From Anomaloglossus baeobatrachus (Eukaryota > Chordata > Amphibia > Anura > Aromobatidae): a DNA stretch of 64,000 bases. The notes below the pieces were generated by a model. The model made no database searches. It had not been told where the DNA came from and saw nothing but the letters and a program-made list of their open reading frames with translations. Made by a program: the position numbers and the translations under genes. The stretch is taken from NCBI RefSeq assembly GCF_048569485.1, contig NC_134353.1:702758958-702822957 (forward strand), in the 5' to 3' direction. Shown here in pieces: positions 10,322 to 21,892 of this stretch. The first letter of the stretch is position 1. Each line of letters begins with the position of its first letter.

Positions 10322-13300
10322 CTAGCAAAGCCGGTCCCCAGGCTCCATCCACTGGAATTCGTCACTCGAGTTTCAATGGATAGCTGTGGTCGACCATTTT
10401 TAAAGGTAAATCTTGACGGTCAGGAAGTAACATTTCTCCTTGATACAGGTGCGCAATTGAGTGTCACAAATGTTGATTTACATTTAAAGCCAGATGCACA
10501 ATTGTTGGTTTCAGTGGTAAAAATGGAACAAAGGTGACTTTAGCGCAGGATGTTTCTTTGGAAATACCTGATTTTTTGAAAACGAAAATGGATATTTGGT
10601 GTTGTCAGGATACTGAGAATATAATTGGCACTGATTTTATGGAAAAGCATGGCTGGATTATTGATTTGGGTAACAAAACAGTATGGAAAGATTCTAACGG
10701 TTGTAAGGCGGTAGTTATTGATCCAAATGAATATAGTCATGTCGGGACCATTTGTTTGACCGATGTAGTGTCAGCAGATCATTTGTGGCCTGAAACTGAT
10801 GGTGATGAAGTATTGACTGAGTTAGTACAGCGGTTTCCTTCTTTATGGGCTCAGTACAGGAATGAGGTTGGAACAATGAAGGATGTAGTTGTCAAAATTG
10901 AAGGCCGAGACCCACCTCCACAGCGTCAGTATAAGTTGCCTCCGGAGTCAGTTGCTCCGATGTCGAAGATTATACAGGAATTGTTGGCTCAAGGTGTAAT
11001 ACGTAAGGCAAATTCTGTCTGTAACAATCCATTGTGGTGTGTTCTGAAAAGCGATGGTAGCTATAGGATGTTGTTGGACTTGAGGATGTTCAATAAGTGT
11101 ACTCCCAATGTAGCACCGATTGTAGCTGATACACATGACATGATGTCGAGATTGGATGCTAAGGCAAGGTATTTCTCAGTATTGGATATCAGTAATGGTT
11201 TTTTCAGTATACCGATTGAGCAAAGTTGCCAATATCGATTTGCATTCAACCACCTCGATCAGCAATATGTATGCTGTCGGCTTCCTCAGGGGGCTAGTAT
11301 GTCGCCAAGTATTTTTCATCAGGCGCTAGCGAACGTTTTGTCGAAATTTTCTCGTCCGGAATGTTTATTGCAATATGTGGACGATATCTTGTTGAGCACG
11401 GAGGATGAGGAGTCGCACGTGATTTTGCTTGCAGAATTGTTTGAGCTGCTGCATGATGCAGGTTTAAAACTGAATACCAAAAAGGTCAAGCTGATGCAGA
11501 CTGAGGTCAGGTTTTTAGGAGTTCTGCTAAGTCCAGGTAAACGGCGACCCCTACAGGACAGAATAGAGGCAATTGCATCTCTTCCAATTCCAACATCACA
11601 CAAGGCACTAAGACATTTTTTAGGGCTTGTAAATTACTCAAGGGATTTCATTGAAAATTTTGCTGACAAAGCCAGACCTTTGTATGATCTTTTAAAAGGT
11701 GACAATGATGATTATTTTGGTCCCTGGAGTGTTGAACAGGAAAAAGCCTTCACACAATTGAAACATGATCTACAACACGCACCTGCGTTAAGTATGGTGG
11801 AAAAGAACGCACCTTTTGCGCTTCAAGCACACACTTCAGAGACAAGCATCTCTGTGGTTTTGCTGCAGCTGCAAGGGGGGGAATGGAGAATCTTGGGGTA
11901 CTTCTCTAAGCTTCTCTCACCTGTTGAGAGGGGGTTTGAGGTGTGCGCAAGACACCTGGTGGGAGTGTATTTTGCAATAAAAATCACTCAACACATCATC
12001 GGGTTCCAAAAGGTTATTCTCCAAACGCCACATTCCACACTGAAACTTCTCTTTGAGAAAAACATCCCAGGTGTGTCAAATCAGAGATTTGCCCATTGGT
12101 TGCTCTCATTGTCTCCAAATCAAATTGAGGTAGATTATAAGGCCAAGTATGTTCTTCCTCAATTGATGCAGTATGAAGGACAAACCCATGATTGCATAGA
12201 AACGTTCCATGAACCAAGTCCATCTCTCTTCAGACGACAGTCGGAAGACGCAGATGAACCTGTGTTTGTAGACGGTTCTAGATTTTTTCTGGAAGGACAC
12301 TATCACACAGGATATGGAATTTTCTATTCCAAGCGAGGACAAGTGGTAAAACACAAGTTACCAAGTCATTTCTCAGCTCAAAGGGCAGAGATAGAAGCGG
12401 TAAGAATGGTCCTACAGCTGAATGAAGCTGATGATCAAACTCCAATGGTAATCTACAGTGATAGCTCCTATGTTGTCAGATCCCTAACCGATTACCTGCC
12501 TGTTTGGGAAAGGAGAGGCTACGTGGACTCGTCCAACAAAGCCTTGTTGCACCGCGAAACTCTAGAATCAATTTTTGAGATGGCATCTAGGGCCCCAAAT
12601 AGATTTGCTATAGTGAAAGTCGCTGCACATCAAAGATCTGATGATGAGTTATCTGTAGGAAATGCAACCGCAGATGCTCTAGCCAAAGAAGCTGCCCTGA
12701 CAGGAGAGGAAGTGTTTGACTCTGAACCTTCTGAGATTTCAGCGGTTCAAAGAACAGACACGTACATACCTTCATTTGCAGAAGAACAGAGAAAAGATCC
12801 TTCTCTTGTTATTTTTCTGGATGATCCAAAGCCTCCTTTCATCTGTGAAAATGGGGTTTTGTGTCACAGTTCAAATGGAGAATTGCGTCCAGTTGTACCA
12901 AAACATCTACAGGTAGAATTCACTCGATACAACCATGAGAGTTTAGGTCACTTGGGACAACAGAAATTGTTAGTCATTCTCAAGGAGAAATTTTATTGGG
13001 AAAAAATGGACGAAACAGTTCAAAGTGTTGTACTATCATGTCTCATTTGTGCCCAAATAAATCCAAGACCTAAAGGACAGAAGCCACCACTTCTACGGAT
13101 CGCACCTGCAGATGGTCCATGGTCTACACTGCAGATAGACTATATTGGTCCTTTACCCTCAGGTAAACATGGTCTCAGGTATGCATTGATTGTGGTAGAT
13201 GTGTTCTCAAAATGGGTAGAAATATTACCTGTTAGGAAAGATGATGCTTTGTCCACAGCAAGGGAATTGGTACAACATGTCTTTTGTACTTGGGGGATCC

Positions 13301-13920
13301 CAAGGATGATTACCTCCGATCGAGGTAGCCACTTCACAGGTAAAATCATGCAAACTGCTTGTGCTATTCTAGGGGCGCGACAGCAATTTCATGTCTCCTA
13401 TCATCCACAATCTGCGGGAATTGTGGAAAGAATGAATAGGACAATCAAGTCCAGAATTGCAAAGATGCTTTTGGACAAAGGTAACACTTGGGTTGACAAG
13501 GTTCCTTTCATACTGATGAGTATAAGAGGTTCAATCTCTTCTACAACTCAATTCACTCCGTTTGAGTTGATGACGGGAAGAAAAATGCCATTGTGGTTTC
13601 CACATGAGCCATTTTTATCCACTCCACAAAAAGATGCTATCTCAAGGTCCCAATGGTTGAGGTCGCTGCAGGAGAACCTGAAAGCGATTCTGCCATATGC
13701 GGCATCGAGAATGCAGAAAATGGAGCCACCCTATGAGTCCAAATTCAAGAAAGGTGCTCTAGTCATGATCAAAACCTTTCGCAAGAGTGGTCCATGGGAG
13801 TGTAATTGGGAAGGTCCTTTTGAAGTCCTTGAGACTATGGGACAAGTCATGATTCTTGTGCACCGAGTGTCAAATGTGGTAAAAAAGACCCGGAAAACAC
13901 AAAGTGTGGGTTCACGTTGA
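10322..13920 (+). CDS. pol: retroviral Pro-Pol region: protease, RT, RNase H, integrase
   Basis: The protease active site appears as LLDTGA near 10.44 kb. The reverse transcriptase carries LDISNGFFSIPI, LPQGASMSP and the catalytic YVDD (11374-11385). RNase H follows, with VFVDGS near 12.27 kb and the IYSDSSYVV block. The integrase has an HHCC zinc finger (about 12.93-13.06 kb) and a DDE core: Asp in LQIDYIGP, Asp in ITSDRGSHF and Glu in GIVERMNR. The LPQG/YVDD wording is retroviral rather than Gypsy-like, and the integrase resembles those of the gamma/epsilon side. The region has about one apparent break; otherwise all enzyme motifs are present. Confidence 0.9.
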
Positions 13921-13954
13921 CCAGTGCAAAATATTTGTGACAAAATAATGATAC

Positions 13955-13970
13955 TGCATTTCTTTCCAGG
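13955..13970 (+). promoter_or_regulatory. candidate splice acceptor for the envelope-position gene
   Basis: A pyrimidine-rich run ending TTTCTTTCCAG lies a few bases before the ATG at 13976. Retroviral env is usually made from a spliced message, and the position is right for that. The matching donor was not identified. Confidence 0.6.
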
Positions 13971-13975
13971 AAGAA

Positions 13976-15487
13976 ATGGATTCCTATACGAACTGGAATA
14001 AAGAACCTAAAGACTGTGAAGGAAAGATGACATCAAGCCTTCTGGAGAAAGAACATCTTCCCAAGCTCAAGACAAGCTTCTACGTGATGGGATCTACGTT
14101 CCTGCTGCTTTGCTTTATTTTCGTCATTGTTTACATGTTACATCAAGGAACAATCGCCAATGATGTGAATGAACAGACTAGAGAGATTCAACATTCTCGA
14201 AGACCAAGAGGATCAGATACACGGAACTTACTGACAGAGGACATCACGGACGATTCTGTGGAGATAACAGGAAATATCTGCATGGGATATGGAACAAAAT
14301 GTTGCATTGAATTACATTTCATACACGACACAGACATAATATTACATGCGGTTGCAGGACCTAAAACTAGATTCACACAATTACAAGGAGAATATGTACA
14401 CAATAATAAAACTGGTACATGGGAATGTTTTCCTACAGATGTACTATACTGCAACATAGAGATCAGAGGTGATGAACCTGCTGTATGGTCCGGTGATATT
14501 ACAAATGACATGATTGCAAAGGGAAAGGTTGGAAGATCCAAAACAGAAATTTTGTTAAAAACTCAGGTTTTTGGGAAAATTCTGGATCCTTCTTTACTCT
14601 CCATTTCAGAAGGAGATAAAGATTGGGTCAAAACATGGAATTTCCAGATAACACGGGAACCTGTGCAAGTTCAGGTATCTGTAGTGTTTACCGTTACTAA
14701 CACTATAGTTCCGGAAATAAGGGTTTCACCACAGACAGTACATAATAAAGTAAATACATTACCCATAATGTTAAAATGTAACACAAGGTTGAAATTGCCT
14801 TCTGAGTCTTTGTTGACGTGGACCAAAAATTCATCGTTTTTGGGAAGTTTTTTAAACAGTCCAACTAATGTCATTCACAGAGGTCAGATTGGTAATATCA
14901 GGTGGATGGATGATACATTCATTTTTTCCATAGAAAATCCATCTTCCAGGGACTCTGGAATTTACCAGTGTTGCGTTGAAACAAAGACACATTACAGACA
15001 TTGTAAAGACGTTAGTGTGAATATTTGGTCAGCAGCAGATAGTGCATGCACAAACACGAGGTTCATGCCGTCTACTCCTTTCCAAATTAATCAATTTCAG
15101 TCCAAGTCCTTATTAAGGGATGGAGAATTTATGACAATGGTGTGGACTTTCAATATGTCTCATTGGAAGATCTCTACCGGGTTTCCTCAGTGTCAATCAC
15201 ATCTCATAAACATGGAGATGGGGATAGAACAGTGGTTTGGGAAAAGAACTTGGTGGAAGAGTTTTAGTAAATCTGTACATTCCTGGTCTCAGTCATCTTT
15301 TCAGTCAGTGGTTGGTAATGTTTTATTTAATCCCATCATAATCATATTTTTATTAGTTTTGATGTGTATTATATATCAAGTTTTTGTGATGTGTAGAATT
15401 CAGAAGATATATAAGAATGTAAAAATAGAAATGAAAAAGGAAGATAACATTCTTAGAGGAATGTTAAATCGCAAGATGACTTTTTGA
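13976..15487 (+). CDS. envelope-position glycoprotein with immunoglobulin-like domain, 503 aa
   Basis: An uninterrupted frame where env belongs. Residues 1-33 are polar and would be cytoplasmic. A hydrophobic helix at about 34-56 would act as an uncleaved signal-anchor, and RRPR at 75-78 looks like a furin site, a layout reminiscent of foamy-virus leader peptides. The ectodomain (about 80-450) has several Asn-X-Ser/Thr sites and many cysteines. Residues about 255-350 have the immunoglobulin signature: Cys268, Trp282, then DSGIYQC with Asp326, Tyr330 and Cys332, 64 residues after the first Cys. A second membrane helix lies at about 452-472, followed by a basic tail. I see no CX6CC motif or obvious fusion peptide. 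It may be an unusual Env or a captured host Ig protein; function is not assigned. Confidence 0.8.
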   Translation: MDSYTNWNKEPKDCEGKMTSSLLEKEHLPKLKTSFYVMGSTFLLLCFIFVIVYMLHQGTIANDVNEQTREIQHSRRPRGSDTRNLLTEDITDDSVEITGNICMGYGTKCCIELHFIHDTDIILHAVAGPKTRFTQLQGEYVHNNKTGTWECFPTDVLYCNIEIRGDEPAVWSGDITNDMIAKGKVGRSKTEILLKTQVFGKILDPSLLSISEGDKDWVKTWNFQITREPVQVQVSVVFTVTNTIVPEIRVSPQTVHNKVNTLPIMLKCNTRLKLPSESLLTWTKNSSFLGSFLNSPTNVIHRGQIGNIRWMDDTFIFSIENPSSRDSGIYQCCVETKTHYRHCKDVSVNIWSAADSACTNTRFMPSTPFQINQFQSKSLLRDGEFMTMVWTFNMSHWKISTGFPQCQSHLINMEMGIEQWFGKRTWWKSFSKSVHSWSQSSFQSVVGNVLFNPIIIIFLLVLMCIIYQVFVMCRIQKIYKNVKIEMKKEDNILRGMLNRKMTF

Positions 15488-15610
15488 CAGAAAGTTGCAG
15501 ATTGGTTTATCAAGTCAAATATTGGTCTAGAATTTCCAACAAGAATGTATGTGATACGAATGATGACACGATTGAGTTAGGGTTTCCCGGGTTCATCAAA
15601 CTTCCATATA

Positions 15611-15620
15611 AGGGGGGGAC
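15611..15620 (+). promoter_or_regulatory. polypurine tract
   Basis: AGGGGGGGAC lies directly before the 3' LTR, the expected place for plus-strand priming. Confidence 0.85.
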
Positions 15621-16400
15621 TGTAAAATAGTGAGTTTATGGAGATTGATTCATAGACTGGATTACATATATTCATAAATATATGTATATTTCCCCATCCC
15701 TTTAAGGATGCCTGTGAGTTGGAAAATGCTAACCAAGGTTTTTGACATTGTAGAACCAAAGTCATCTGCTAGTTGTTCATCAAAGCCATCTGACATTGTT
15801 TGTCAAAGTTGTCAGCATATTGCTATATTCTGTTTGGAATGTTGGGCTAAGAGCTGAAATAGCTATGAGAACCTTCTTACTGTTACTTTAAGGTCAAAGT
15901 CCAGCGAGCTTCAAAGGAATTATAAATAAGTTGAAGTAGGTTTTGTTACAAGTCTCTAGTGCGCAAGTACACTTATTTCGCGGGTAAAACGTACCACGTG
16001 ACATGATGTAATGCTCAACCTAAAATAAGGATAGTTAGTTTTTGTGTTACCATGTAAAGAGATAAGGGCTATCAGGAGGAGGGGTTTTGGGTTATAAAAG
16101 AAGCCCACACTTCAAAGGTTGAGAGGGAGAAGGAGGGAGGAGAAAGACGGACTCATCCGACCAGACCATCTACAGATCATCCCGAGACGGCTTACACACT
16201 ACAGCGATGTAAGATATATGAACTGTTATTTTTTCTATCTGTCTCCATCTATTAACTCAAGCCAAGACAGTTATTTTTCTCTAATGACTGTAACCCTCCA
16301 ACTCTTATCTGAATAAATTCATAATATGTTTTTGACCTATCTTCGCTCCAATCATTATATACTGGCTATGCAGTTGTCGCCGTAATCCCATTATTTAACA
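15621..16400 (+). repeat. 3' LTR of the endogenous retrovirus
   Basis: Matches the 5' LTR over its whole length, with one substitution and one 3-base indel. The GGGAC duplication follows immediately. Confidence 0.95.
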
Positions 16401-16405
16401 GGGAC

Positions 16406-16780
16406 AATGACCGATAAGAGCTGAAATAGCAGGAGAACAGTCCTGGCATCTCTGATTGGTTGCAATCAGAAAGCGCCCCAGCCTTTGTGACAGTGAGTCT
16501 GACTGCAACCAATCAGAGGCACTGTGTCTGCGTCTAGATTGTCAGGATAGTCGCATCCATTAGAAGCTTGTTTAACCTAATAAATAATTTAAAAACTGAC
16601 TTGAGGTCCCCCTTATTTTTGATAATCCTCAAAGGTAAAGTAGACAGCTAATATTACCCAGCTGAGAAGATCCATGGTTATTAGGCCTTTCCCAGCCTAA
16701 AAATACCTTCCATCAGCCACTCCAGAAGTGGTGCATCACATTAGATGCGCCAATTCTCGCCTTTCACCTTGGCTCTTCCA
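16406..16780. repeat. fragment of an interspersed repeat family shared with 28.8 kb and 45.7 kb
   Basis: From about 16600 the sequence reads GGTCCCCCTTATTTTTGATA, then an ATGGTTATTRG...CCCAGCCTAAAAATA block, then AGAAGTGG.GCATC. The same blocks recur in order at 28840-29290, and more distantly in the palindrome arms at 45.7 and 46.9 kb. Before it, a hairpin (about 16460-16520) pairs CTGATTGGTTGCA with TGCAACCAATCAG. Confidence 0.6.
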
Positions 16781-18110
16781 AATTGTTATTTACACTGTCC
16801 CCTTATACTGCCCAGTCTTTATACTGTGCCTTCATCACACTCCCCCCTCCTTGCTATAACCTCACACTGTCCTCCCATTCTGCCCCCTCTCCATACCACC
16901 CCCTCCACTACCCAGTCTTTATTCTGTGGCCTCTCACATTCTTCTCATCCCTTCCTGTCTCCTCACTACCTCCTCTGTGTCCATATACTTTTCCACCTCA
17001 CTCCCCATCCTGCCCACTTGCTCCTCATACCATGTCACTCTTTATTCTGTGTCCTCAAAATTTCTTTCCAGTTTGCTCCACATCCTCTCTGTCCCCATGC
17101 ATCACCCCTTATCCTCTCTGCCCCATGCATGAAACCTCATCCTCTCTCTCCCCATACATCCCCCCCTCATCCTCTGTCCCCATGCATGAAACCTCATCCT
17201 CTCTCTCCCCATACATCACCCCTCATCCTCTCTACCCATGAATGAAACCTCATCCTCTCCTCATACATCACCCCGTATCCTCTCTGCCCCATGCATGAAA
17301 CCTCATCCTCTCTCTCCCCATACATCACCCCTCATCCTCTCTCCCCATGAATGAAACCTCATCCTCTCTCTCCCCATACATCACCCCTCATCCTCTCTCC
17401 CCATGAATTAAACCTCATCCTCTCTCTCCTCATACATCACCCGTCATCCTCTCTCCCCATGAATGAAACCTCATCCTCTCTCTCCCCATACTCTGTCCAC
17501 AGATAGTTCCCTCCCCCATCCATACTGTGTATATACATATTGCCCCCTCCCACCCTCTGTCCCCCCCCATAGTATGTCCACAAATAGTTCCCTCCTCCAC
17601 CCTCTCCCCCATACTGTTTCATAAATACTCCCCTCTTACCCCATAATGTTCCTCCGTCCGTGTCTTCTTCAGCTCCACAGTGGAGCACTTCTCAGCATTT
17701 CTCTGCCGCCTCTGCGCTGGCTTCCGGGTCAGCAGTCTGATCAGCTGACCTGATCACATGACAGCCGCCGCGCTGACCCGGAAGTCAGTGCCGGCGTCAC
17801 CTCTCCAATTTTCCTCGCGTCTGACAGATGCAAGGACAATTGAGCAGAGCCGCTCGCTGTACTTTCTATGAGTGCGGCTGTCAGCGTGACAGCTGCGCTC
17901 AGAGAATAGCAGCTCCCACCCGGCAGACTCCCACACCGCCGCATCAGGCAGCCCGACAGCGCCCCGTGGAGACGCCTCTGGCTTGTGCCTTCACTCCACA
18001 TGGCTAATTTGTATAGTTTGCAAATTAGCTATCTGGACAGAGCCAGAGGCGCTCTTCAGATTTTCCGGTACGGCGTACCGGCGCGTACCACCGCAAAAAA
18101 AGCACTGGTC
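16781..18110. mobile_element. non-autonomous DNA element with CT-rich tandem repeats
   Basis: A CT-rich stretch carries variable copies of a unit with CATCCTCTCTCTCCCCATACATCACCC (about 17090-17490). It is followed by a GC-rich part containing GCAAGGACAATTGAGCAG and a CTGACCCGGAAGTCAG block. The same modules occur in inverse order and orientation in the hAT-like element at 49470-52336, so the two are relatives. The right end is marked by GGTACGGCGTACCGGCGCGTACC near 18070. Proline-rich reading frames here are low-complexity artefacts. Confidence 0.55.
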
Positions 18111-18339
18111 TGTGTAGTTCTATAAAAAAAAAAATGGCATACTCCATTGTACAGAATCACTCTACACCAACATGCGCAATAATTCTGCAGTGTAAGTTGT
18201 ATTGTAGAGGATTTTTTTTATTATTGATCAACTAACTATGTTCTCAATCAACCCAAAAGACTCATAAATATCAAAGCTTAATATTATTGGAAGGTGGAGT
18301 GTTTTTTTTTTTAGATTTGGCTATCTTAGGAGGATATCT

Positions 18340-19518
18340 GTTTGTGCAGGTAACTATGTGCAGAATTATTAGGCAACTTAATAAAAAAACAATTATATTC
18401 CCATCTCACGTGTTTATTTTCACCAGGTAAACCAATATAACTGCACAAAATTTAGAAATAAACATTTCTGACATGCAAAAACAAAACCCCCAAAAATTAG
18501 TGACCAATATAGCCACCTTTCTTTATGATGACACTCAACAGCCTACCATCCATAGATTCTGTCAGTTGCTTGATCTCTTTTACGATCAACATTGCATGCA
18601 GCAGCCACTACAGCCTCCCAGACACTGTTCCGAGAGGTGTACTGGTTTCCCTCCCTGTAGATCTCACATTTTATGAGGGACCACAGATTCTCTATGGGGT
18701 TCAGATAAAGTGAACAATGGGGCCATGTCATTATTTTTCATCTTTTAGACCTTTACTGGCCAGCCACGCTGTGGTGTATTTGGATGCATGTGATGGAGCA
18801 TTGTCCTGCATGAAAATCATGTTTTTCTTGAACAATACCGACTTCTTCCTGTACCACTGCTTGAAAAAGTTGTCTTCCAGAAACTGGCAGTAGGTCTGGG
18901 AGTTGAGCTTCACTCCATCCTCAACCCAAAAAGGTCCCACAAGTTCATCTTTGATGATACCACTACTCCACCTCCACCTTGCTGGCGTCTGAGTCAGAGT
19001 GGAGCTCTCTGCCCTTTACTGATCCAGCTTCTGGCCCATCCATCTGGCCCATCAAGAGTCACTCTCATTTCATCAGTCCATAAAACCTTTGAAAAATCAG
19101 TCAAGATATTTCTTGGCCCAGTCTTGACGTTTTATCTTATATTTCTTCTTGAAAGGTGGTCGTTTTTCAGCCTTCCTTACCTTGGTTATGTCCCCGAGTA
19201 TGGCACACCTTGTGCTTTTTGATACTCCAGTAACGTTGCAGCTCTGAAATATGGCCAAACTGGTGGCAAATGGCATCTTGGCAGCTTCATGCTTGATTTT
19301 CCTCAATTCATGGGCAGTTATTTTGGACCTTTTTTTTTCCAACATGCTTCTTGCGACCCTGTTGGCTATTTGCCATGAAATGCTTGATTGTCCGGTGATC
19401 ACGCTTCAAAAGTTTAGCAATTTCAAGACTGCTGCATCCATCTGCAAGACATCTCGCAATTTTCAGAGCCCGTCAAATCTCTCTTCTGACTCATTTTGCC
19501 AAAGAAAAGGAAGTTGCC
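18340..19518 (-). mobile_element. Tc1/mariner element, degraded transposase
   Basis: The left end carries GTGCAGAATTATTAGGCAACTT, and the right end ends GTTGCCTAA, where a MITE has inserted. On the minus strand, pieces of a Tc1-type transposase are seen in several frames: an N-terminal helix-turn-helix part (19402-19097, with ALEKKRSKI-like text), the second catalytic Asp in FMQDNAPSHASK (18940-18731) and the catalytic Glu in [12 protein letters not shown] (18731-18543). Frameshifts separate the pieces, so it is dead. Confidence 0.8.
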
Positions 19519-19866
19519 TAAGGCTATGTGCGCACGTTGCGTAAATACATGCAGTTACGCTGCGCTTTGTAGCGCAGCGTAACTGCATGCGTCCTGCGTC
19601 CCCTGCACAGTCTATGGAGATTGTGCAGGGGCTGTGCGCATGTGGCGTTTTAGAGCGCAGCGCTTCGGCTTCTGGGCTGCAGTGCTGGGGCCGCCGCTGC
19701 GGTCTTGTAGGCTGCCGTCCCTTTAAATCACATGTGCTGTTTGGGCAAACCAATGGGCTCTCCCGCTGTCCAGTGTCAGCATGCTCAGCGGTGTGTGCCC
19801 GCCCCTCTGCCCTCTGGAGCGGTATCCCCACCCTACTGAAGGTCTATTTGAAGGTTTAGCTCCACT
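19519..19866. mobile_element. MITE of the GGCTATGTGCGCACGTTGCG family, left end
   Basis: Begins GGCTATGTGCGCACGTTGCG directly at the broken end of the Tc1 element and contains internal hairpins such as ACGCTGCGCTTTGTAGCGCAGCGT (written here in parts: ACGCTGCG and CGCAGCGT). The right terminal repeat was not found, so the right limit is approximate. Confidence 0.55.
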
Positions 19867-21080
19867 TTCTCCATGTGACCAGTTAGTGCTCATTGTACTC
19901 CTTTTTTTGTCCTATGATGAGTATGCTGGATTAATGTTGCCAGATCTATTTGACTGGTTGTTTGTGGTCATAATTGTAATAAAGACCCCCATCTAGGCAA
20001 GTAAGTAGTAAGTATGTGTGTAGGGAGGGGGGCAGCATATCTGCAATTGTTTTTTGACAGCATGTAATAAAAACCATTGAGGTTTTTATTACAAATATAG
20101 TCCTGCCTCTTGCCAGAGTTCCTTTAAGAACAATCTACATTTTTTGTAGGGCGACTTAAATTACATATAGTGTAATTCTGCCTTTACAGCAGTTTGGACT
20201 CTGTAATTGTGCTATAGACCTCAAGCAACCCGCAAACAAACAAATATACTTCACATTCACTTCATAGTAGGTGGGCCTGTCTGCTCTCAAATGCCAGGGA
20301 TGATTTTCAGTCCCAGTCCGGCCCTGTCTGGTGCTCTACGGTGGTAAAGGAGTTAATAAACATCCAGTGGTTGTCTAAGCTGGTTATGGGTAGCACCCAA
20401 TATTTCTGGTGGTTAAGGGGGCTGAAAAAAACCTATTGTGCCATATTTGGCAATACTGTTTAATTCGTATTCCCTAAATCTTATGGACACTGACCCTCAA
20501 TAGACAGACTTGTTTTGCCACTCAAGGATAGTGAAAGAAATGCAGACAGACACCAGCAGCAGTTCAAGTGAATTTTACTCACTAGAAGGCGTCAAGCTTG
20601 ATTTACAATTTTTTTTTTTTAAGAGGCTCGAACAAAAGTAAAAAGTTGGTGTACATTAAATAGAGACACTTTTGCTCGTACTTGCAATATACTGTAGGCA
20701 ATCATGTTGCCAGCAATTTCTTCACATAGATACAATCTTTTTGTTTCCTTCACAGTGCTGCACAAAATACACACATGGTGTTGGTCCCAGTTCCCTCTCA
20801 TGGTCCCCTCTTTTGGTAGTGGCTCACTGTAGTAGTTCTTCACTGGCACCTTGAATGCTTGTGACCTAGTCAATCAGTTATCACATCATAACTCCTCACA
20901 CACTGGTACTTTTATCTGTCTGTCTCTGATGTAGTAATTCTCTTCACACTTTAGCTCAAGACACTTTATGTCTGGCCAACCTCACAGTCAGGAATAAGCC
21001 TTGATTTATCTTCTGTATACTCTCTGATGTATCTAATTTTCACTTTAATGGCTGCTATCTTCGCTTTGTCAGTAGACTCA
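19867..21080. other. no gene seen; unassigned non-coding DNA
   Basis: AT-rich, with a T-run near 20610 and no frame with recognisable protein similarity, no clear terminal repeats and no RNA gene. It probably includes old repeats, since the phrase style near 20100-20340 resembles repeat consensus, but I cannot name one. Confidence 0.4.
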
Positions 21081-21663
21081 AGGGTGCTTTACACGCTGCG
21101 ACATCGCTAACGATATATCGTCGGGGTCACTGTGTTTGATGCACATCTGGCGTCGTTAGCGACATCGTGTGTAACACCAAGGAGCGACCTTAAACTATCG
21201 CAAAAGAGTTAAAAATCCTTGGTCTGTGACACGTTGTTCATTTACCAAAAATCGTCTGGTCAGTAGCGAGGTTGTTCGTTGTTCCTGCGGCACCACACAT
21301 CGCTACGTGTGACACCGCAGGAACAACGAACATCTTCTTATCTGCCGTCCACCAGCAATGAGGAACAAAGGAGGTGGGTGGCATGGTCCGGCCGCTCATC
21401 TCCTCCCCTCCTCTGCTATTGGGCGGCCGCTTAGTGACGCCGCAGTGACGTCGCTATGACGCCGAACGCACCTCCCTCTCGAAGAAGAGATTCTTCAGCG
21501 GTCGCAGTGACGTCGCTGAAAGGGTATGTGCGTGTGACGCTGCTGTAGCGATAATGTTCGCTACGGCAGCAATCACCAAATGTCGCACGAACGACATGGC
21601 GGGTGCTATCGCGCACGACATCGCTAGCTATCGCTAGTGATGTCGCAGCATGTAAAGCACCCT
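21081..21663. mobile_element. Harbinger-like MITE, complete, TCA flanks
   Basis: The ends AGGGTGCTTTACACGCTGCGA and its near complement are inverted. TCA lies outside both ends (21078-21080 and 21664-21666), giving a 3-bp duplication. The interior is CpG-rich with CAGTGACGTCGC blocks, as in the other members of this group. Confidence 0.8.
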
Positions 21664-21892
21664 TCACTCTACACATTAGAATAAGACTTTTTTTTCCCAG
21701 TGTGCTAACAATCCTCACCATATATCTCTAATGGTGGCTCCCTTATCCGGGATGGTTTATTTTTACCTCTTGGAGTGGACTGCAGCCAATTTAGCACAGA
21801 AGGGAATATTTTACATGTAGCAGTAACTTATTCCATGGAGTGTACACCATTTGGCAAGTGTTACATACCCCTACACCTCTTCGCCTTTTAAA

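Larger units (their letters stand above)
7623..16400 (+). mobile_element. young endogenous retrovirus with Ig-domain envelope-position gene
   Basis: A full provirus of about 8.8 kb with LTR, primer-binding region, gag, pol, a third gene, polypurine tract and LTR. The insertion duplicated GGGAC (7618-7622 and 16401-16405). The LTRs start TG and end CA, and differ by one substitution and one 3-base indel in about 780 bp, so the insertion is very recent. It looks almost whole; I count about one apparent break, in the pol region. Gag has one CCHC knuckle, pro-pol follows gag after a stop codon, and the third gene has its own upstream splice acceptor. A 5-bp duplication is unlike typical gammaretroviruses (4 bp), so the class is left open. 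Confidence 0.95.

Noticed and set aside
13976-15487. Assignment to foamy viruses
   Set aside because: The signal-anchor and furin site are foamy-like, but Gag has a CCHC knuckle and the gag-pro layout is gamma/epsilon-like, so topology alone is not enough.
16741-17245. 166-residue protein
   Set aside because: CT-rich tandem repeat in a non-autonomous element; no domain.
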